Shown here: positions 6,338-6,966 of the stretch, piece by piece
How the letters are laid out: every line of letters begins with the position of its first letter
Position numbering within the stretch: position 1 is the first letter of the stretch
Made by a program: the position numbers and the translations under genes
The notes under the pieces: generated by a model
Databases searched by the model: none
Told to the model about the DNA's origin: nothing
What the model saw: only the letters and a program-made list of their open reading frames with translations
Source: Bdellovibrionales bacterium
Lineage (GTDB): Bacteria > Bdellovibrionota > Bdellovibrionia > Bdellovibrionales > Bdellovibrionaceae
Direction of reading: 5' to 3'
NCBI GenBank assembly: GCA_027320785.1
Contig: DAHVKR010000065.1
Coordinates: 1-6,966, forward strand
Length of the DNA: 6,966 nt

Positions 6338-6966
6338 ATGAGTTTAAAGAAAAAGTCAGTTCATCACTATATCAAATGGACCTTTTATAGTTCGCTCAGT
6401 GGACTCTTAGCGGGGATTTCCTCTGCTTTTTTTCTCTTTTCTTTGAAGTGGGTGACGGATACGCGGGATCTGCATCCTGTTATTATATGGGGTTTGCCCT
6501 TGGCGGGCTTATTTATTGGCTGGGTTTATCATCAATTTGGAAAAGAAGCCGCCCGCGGGAATAATTTGATATTAGACGAGATTCATAACCCACGAAAGGT
6601 CCTGCCCTTTCGAATGGCCCCTCTTGTTTTAGGTGGGACCCTTTTGACTCATCTTTTTGGGGGGTCGGCAGGTCGAGAGGGAACCGCTGTCCAAATGGGA
6701 GCGTCGCTTTCAGATCAACTTTCAAAGATTTTTAAATTGAGTGCGGAGGAAAGAAAAATTCTTTTGGCGGCAGGTGCGGGAGCTGGATTTGGGGCAGCTA
6801 TTGGAGCTCCTTGGGCGGGTGTCGTCTTTGGGATGGAGATGATCCATGTTGGGAAGCTTCGTCTCTTTGCCTGGTTTGAATGTCTTGTGGCTTCTTGGGT
6901 CGGATACGGACTCTGTATTTTACTTGAAGCTCCTCATACCCACTATCCCTTATTTGATATACCGAC
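6338..6966 (+). CDS. CLC family anion transporter, probably the fluoride/proton antiporter (CLC-F) branch; 3' end missing
   Basis: The frame stays open to the window end (209 complete codons, about half of a typical 400-430 residue CLC). The first filter motif, GSGIP in chloride-type CLCs, is replaced by GNNLI (74-78). The second, GREGP, is GREGT (112-116) inside GGSAGREGTAVQMGAS, with the expected gating glutamate at E114. N75 lies 39 residues before E114, the spacing I recall between Met79 and Glu118 in the studied CLC-F of Enterococcus casseliflavus; CLC-F proteins carry Met or Asn there. The segment AAGAGAGFGAAIGAPWAGVVFGMEM (145-168 region) is a general CLC mark. Likely role: proton-driven export of fluoride from the cytoplasm; chloride transport is the alternative. 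It starts 14 bases after the permease stop with a poor ribosome site, so translation may depend on coupling. An ATG at 6326 in the same frame is closed at once by TGA. Confidence 0.88.
   Translation, partial: MSLKKKSVHHYIKWTFYSSLSGLLAGISSAFFLFSLKWVTDTRDLHPVIIWGLPLAGLFIGWVYHQFGKEAARGNNLILDEIHNPRKVLPFRMAPLVLGGTLLTHLFGGSAGREGTAVQMGASLSDQLSKIFKLSAEERKILLAAGAGAGFGAAIGAPWAGVVFGMEMIHVGKLRLFAWFECLVASWVGYGLCILLEAPHTHYPLFDIP

Overview
The window looks like chromosomal DNA from a Gram-negative bacterium. It encodes an outer-membrane beta-barrel protein, exported proteins with signal peptides, a TatA-type translocase subunit and several inner-membrane carriers. Base composition is moderate to slightly AT-rich, and every gene lies on the + strand with short spacers. 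The general look of the TatA, the Cys-rich exported metallopeptidase and the porin/metal-uptake cluster suggests a Bdellovibrio-like predatory or deltaproteobacterial lineage. That assignment is by resemblance only and is not proven by anything in the window. I see no rRNA, tRNA, mobile element, CRISPR array or phage gene.

Layout. Bases 1-1284 hold the 3' part of a gene for a zinc metallopeptidase of the HExxH (gluzincin, M13-like) type. Bases 1339-1581 encode a short TatA. A 105-base spacer with small hairpins and a possible 23-codon ORF leads into an Nramp (MntH-type) divalent-metal transporter (1687-3015). A compact metal-uptake cluster follows: a small membrane-anchored His/Cys protein (3047-3433), an outer-membrane barrel of the family found with zinc uptake genes (3491-4603), a periplasmic cluster A-I metal-binding protein (4615-5511) and its ABC-3 family permease (5511-6323). 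The last gene (6338 to the window end) is the 5' half of a CLC anion transporter whose filter motifs match the fluoride/proton antiporter branch.

How the genes fit together. The barrel, binding protein and permease could carry a transition metal, most likely zinc, across both membranes: barrel in the outer membrane, binding protein in the periplasm, permease in the inner membrane. The binding protein shows the three-His-plus-Asp ligand set of the TroA/ZnuA group. No ABC ATPase gene accompanies the permease in this window, so the motor must be encoded elsewhere. The Nramp carrier directly upstream would add proton-driven Mn(II)/Fe(II) uptake, making 1687-6323 a metal-acquisition block that may be one long operon. 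The CLC gene begins 14 bases after the permease stop and may be co-transcribed. The most unusual points are the missing ATPase, the unrecognised His/Cys protein, the fluoride-type CLC placed in a metal operon without a fluoride riboswitch beside it, and the two competing third-ligand motifs in the metallopeptidase.
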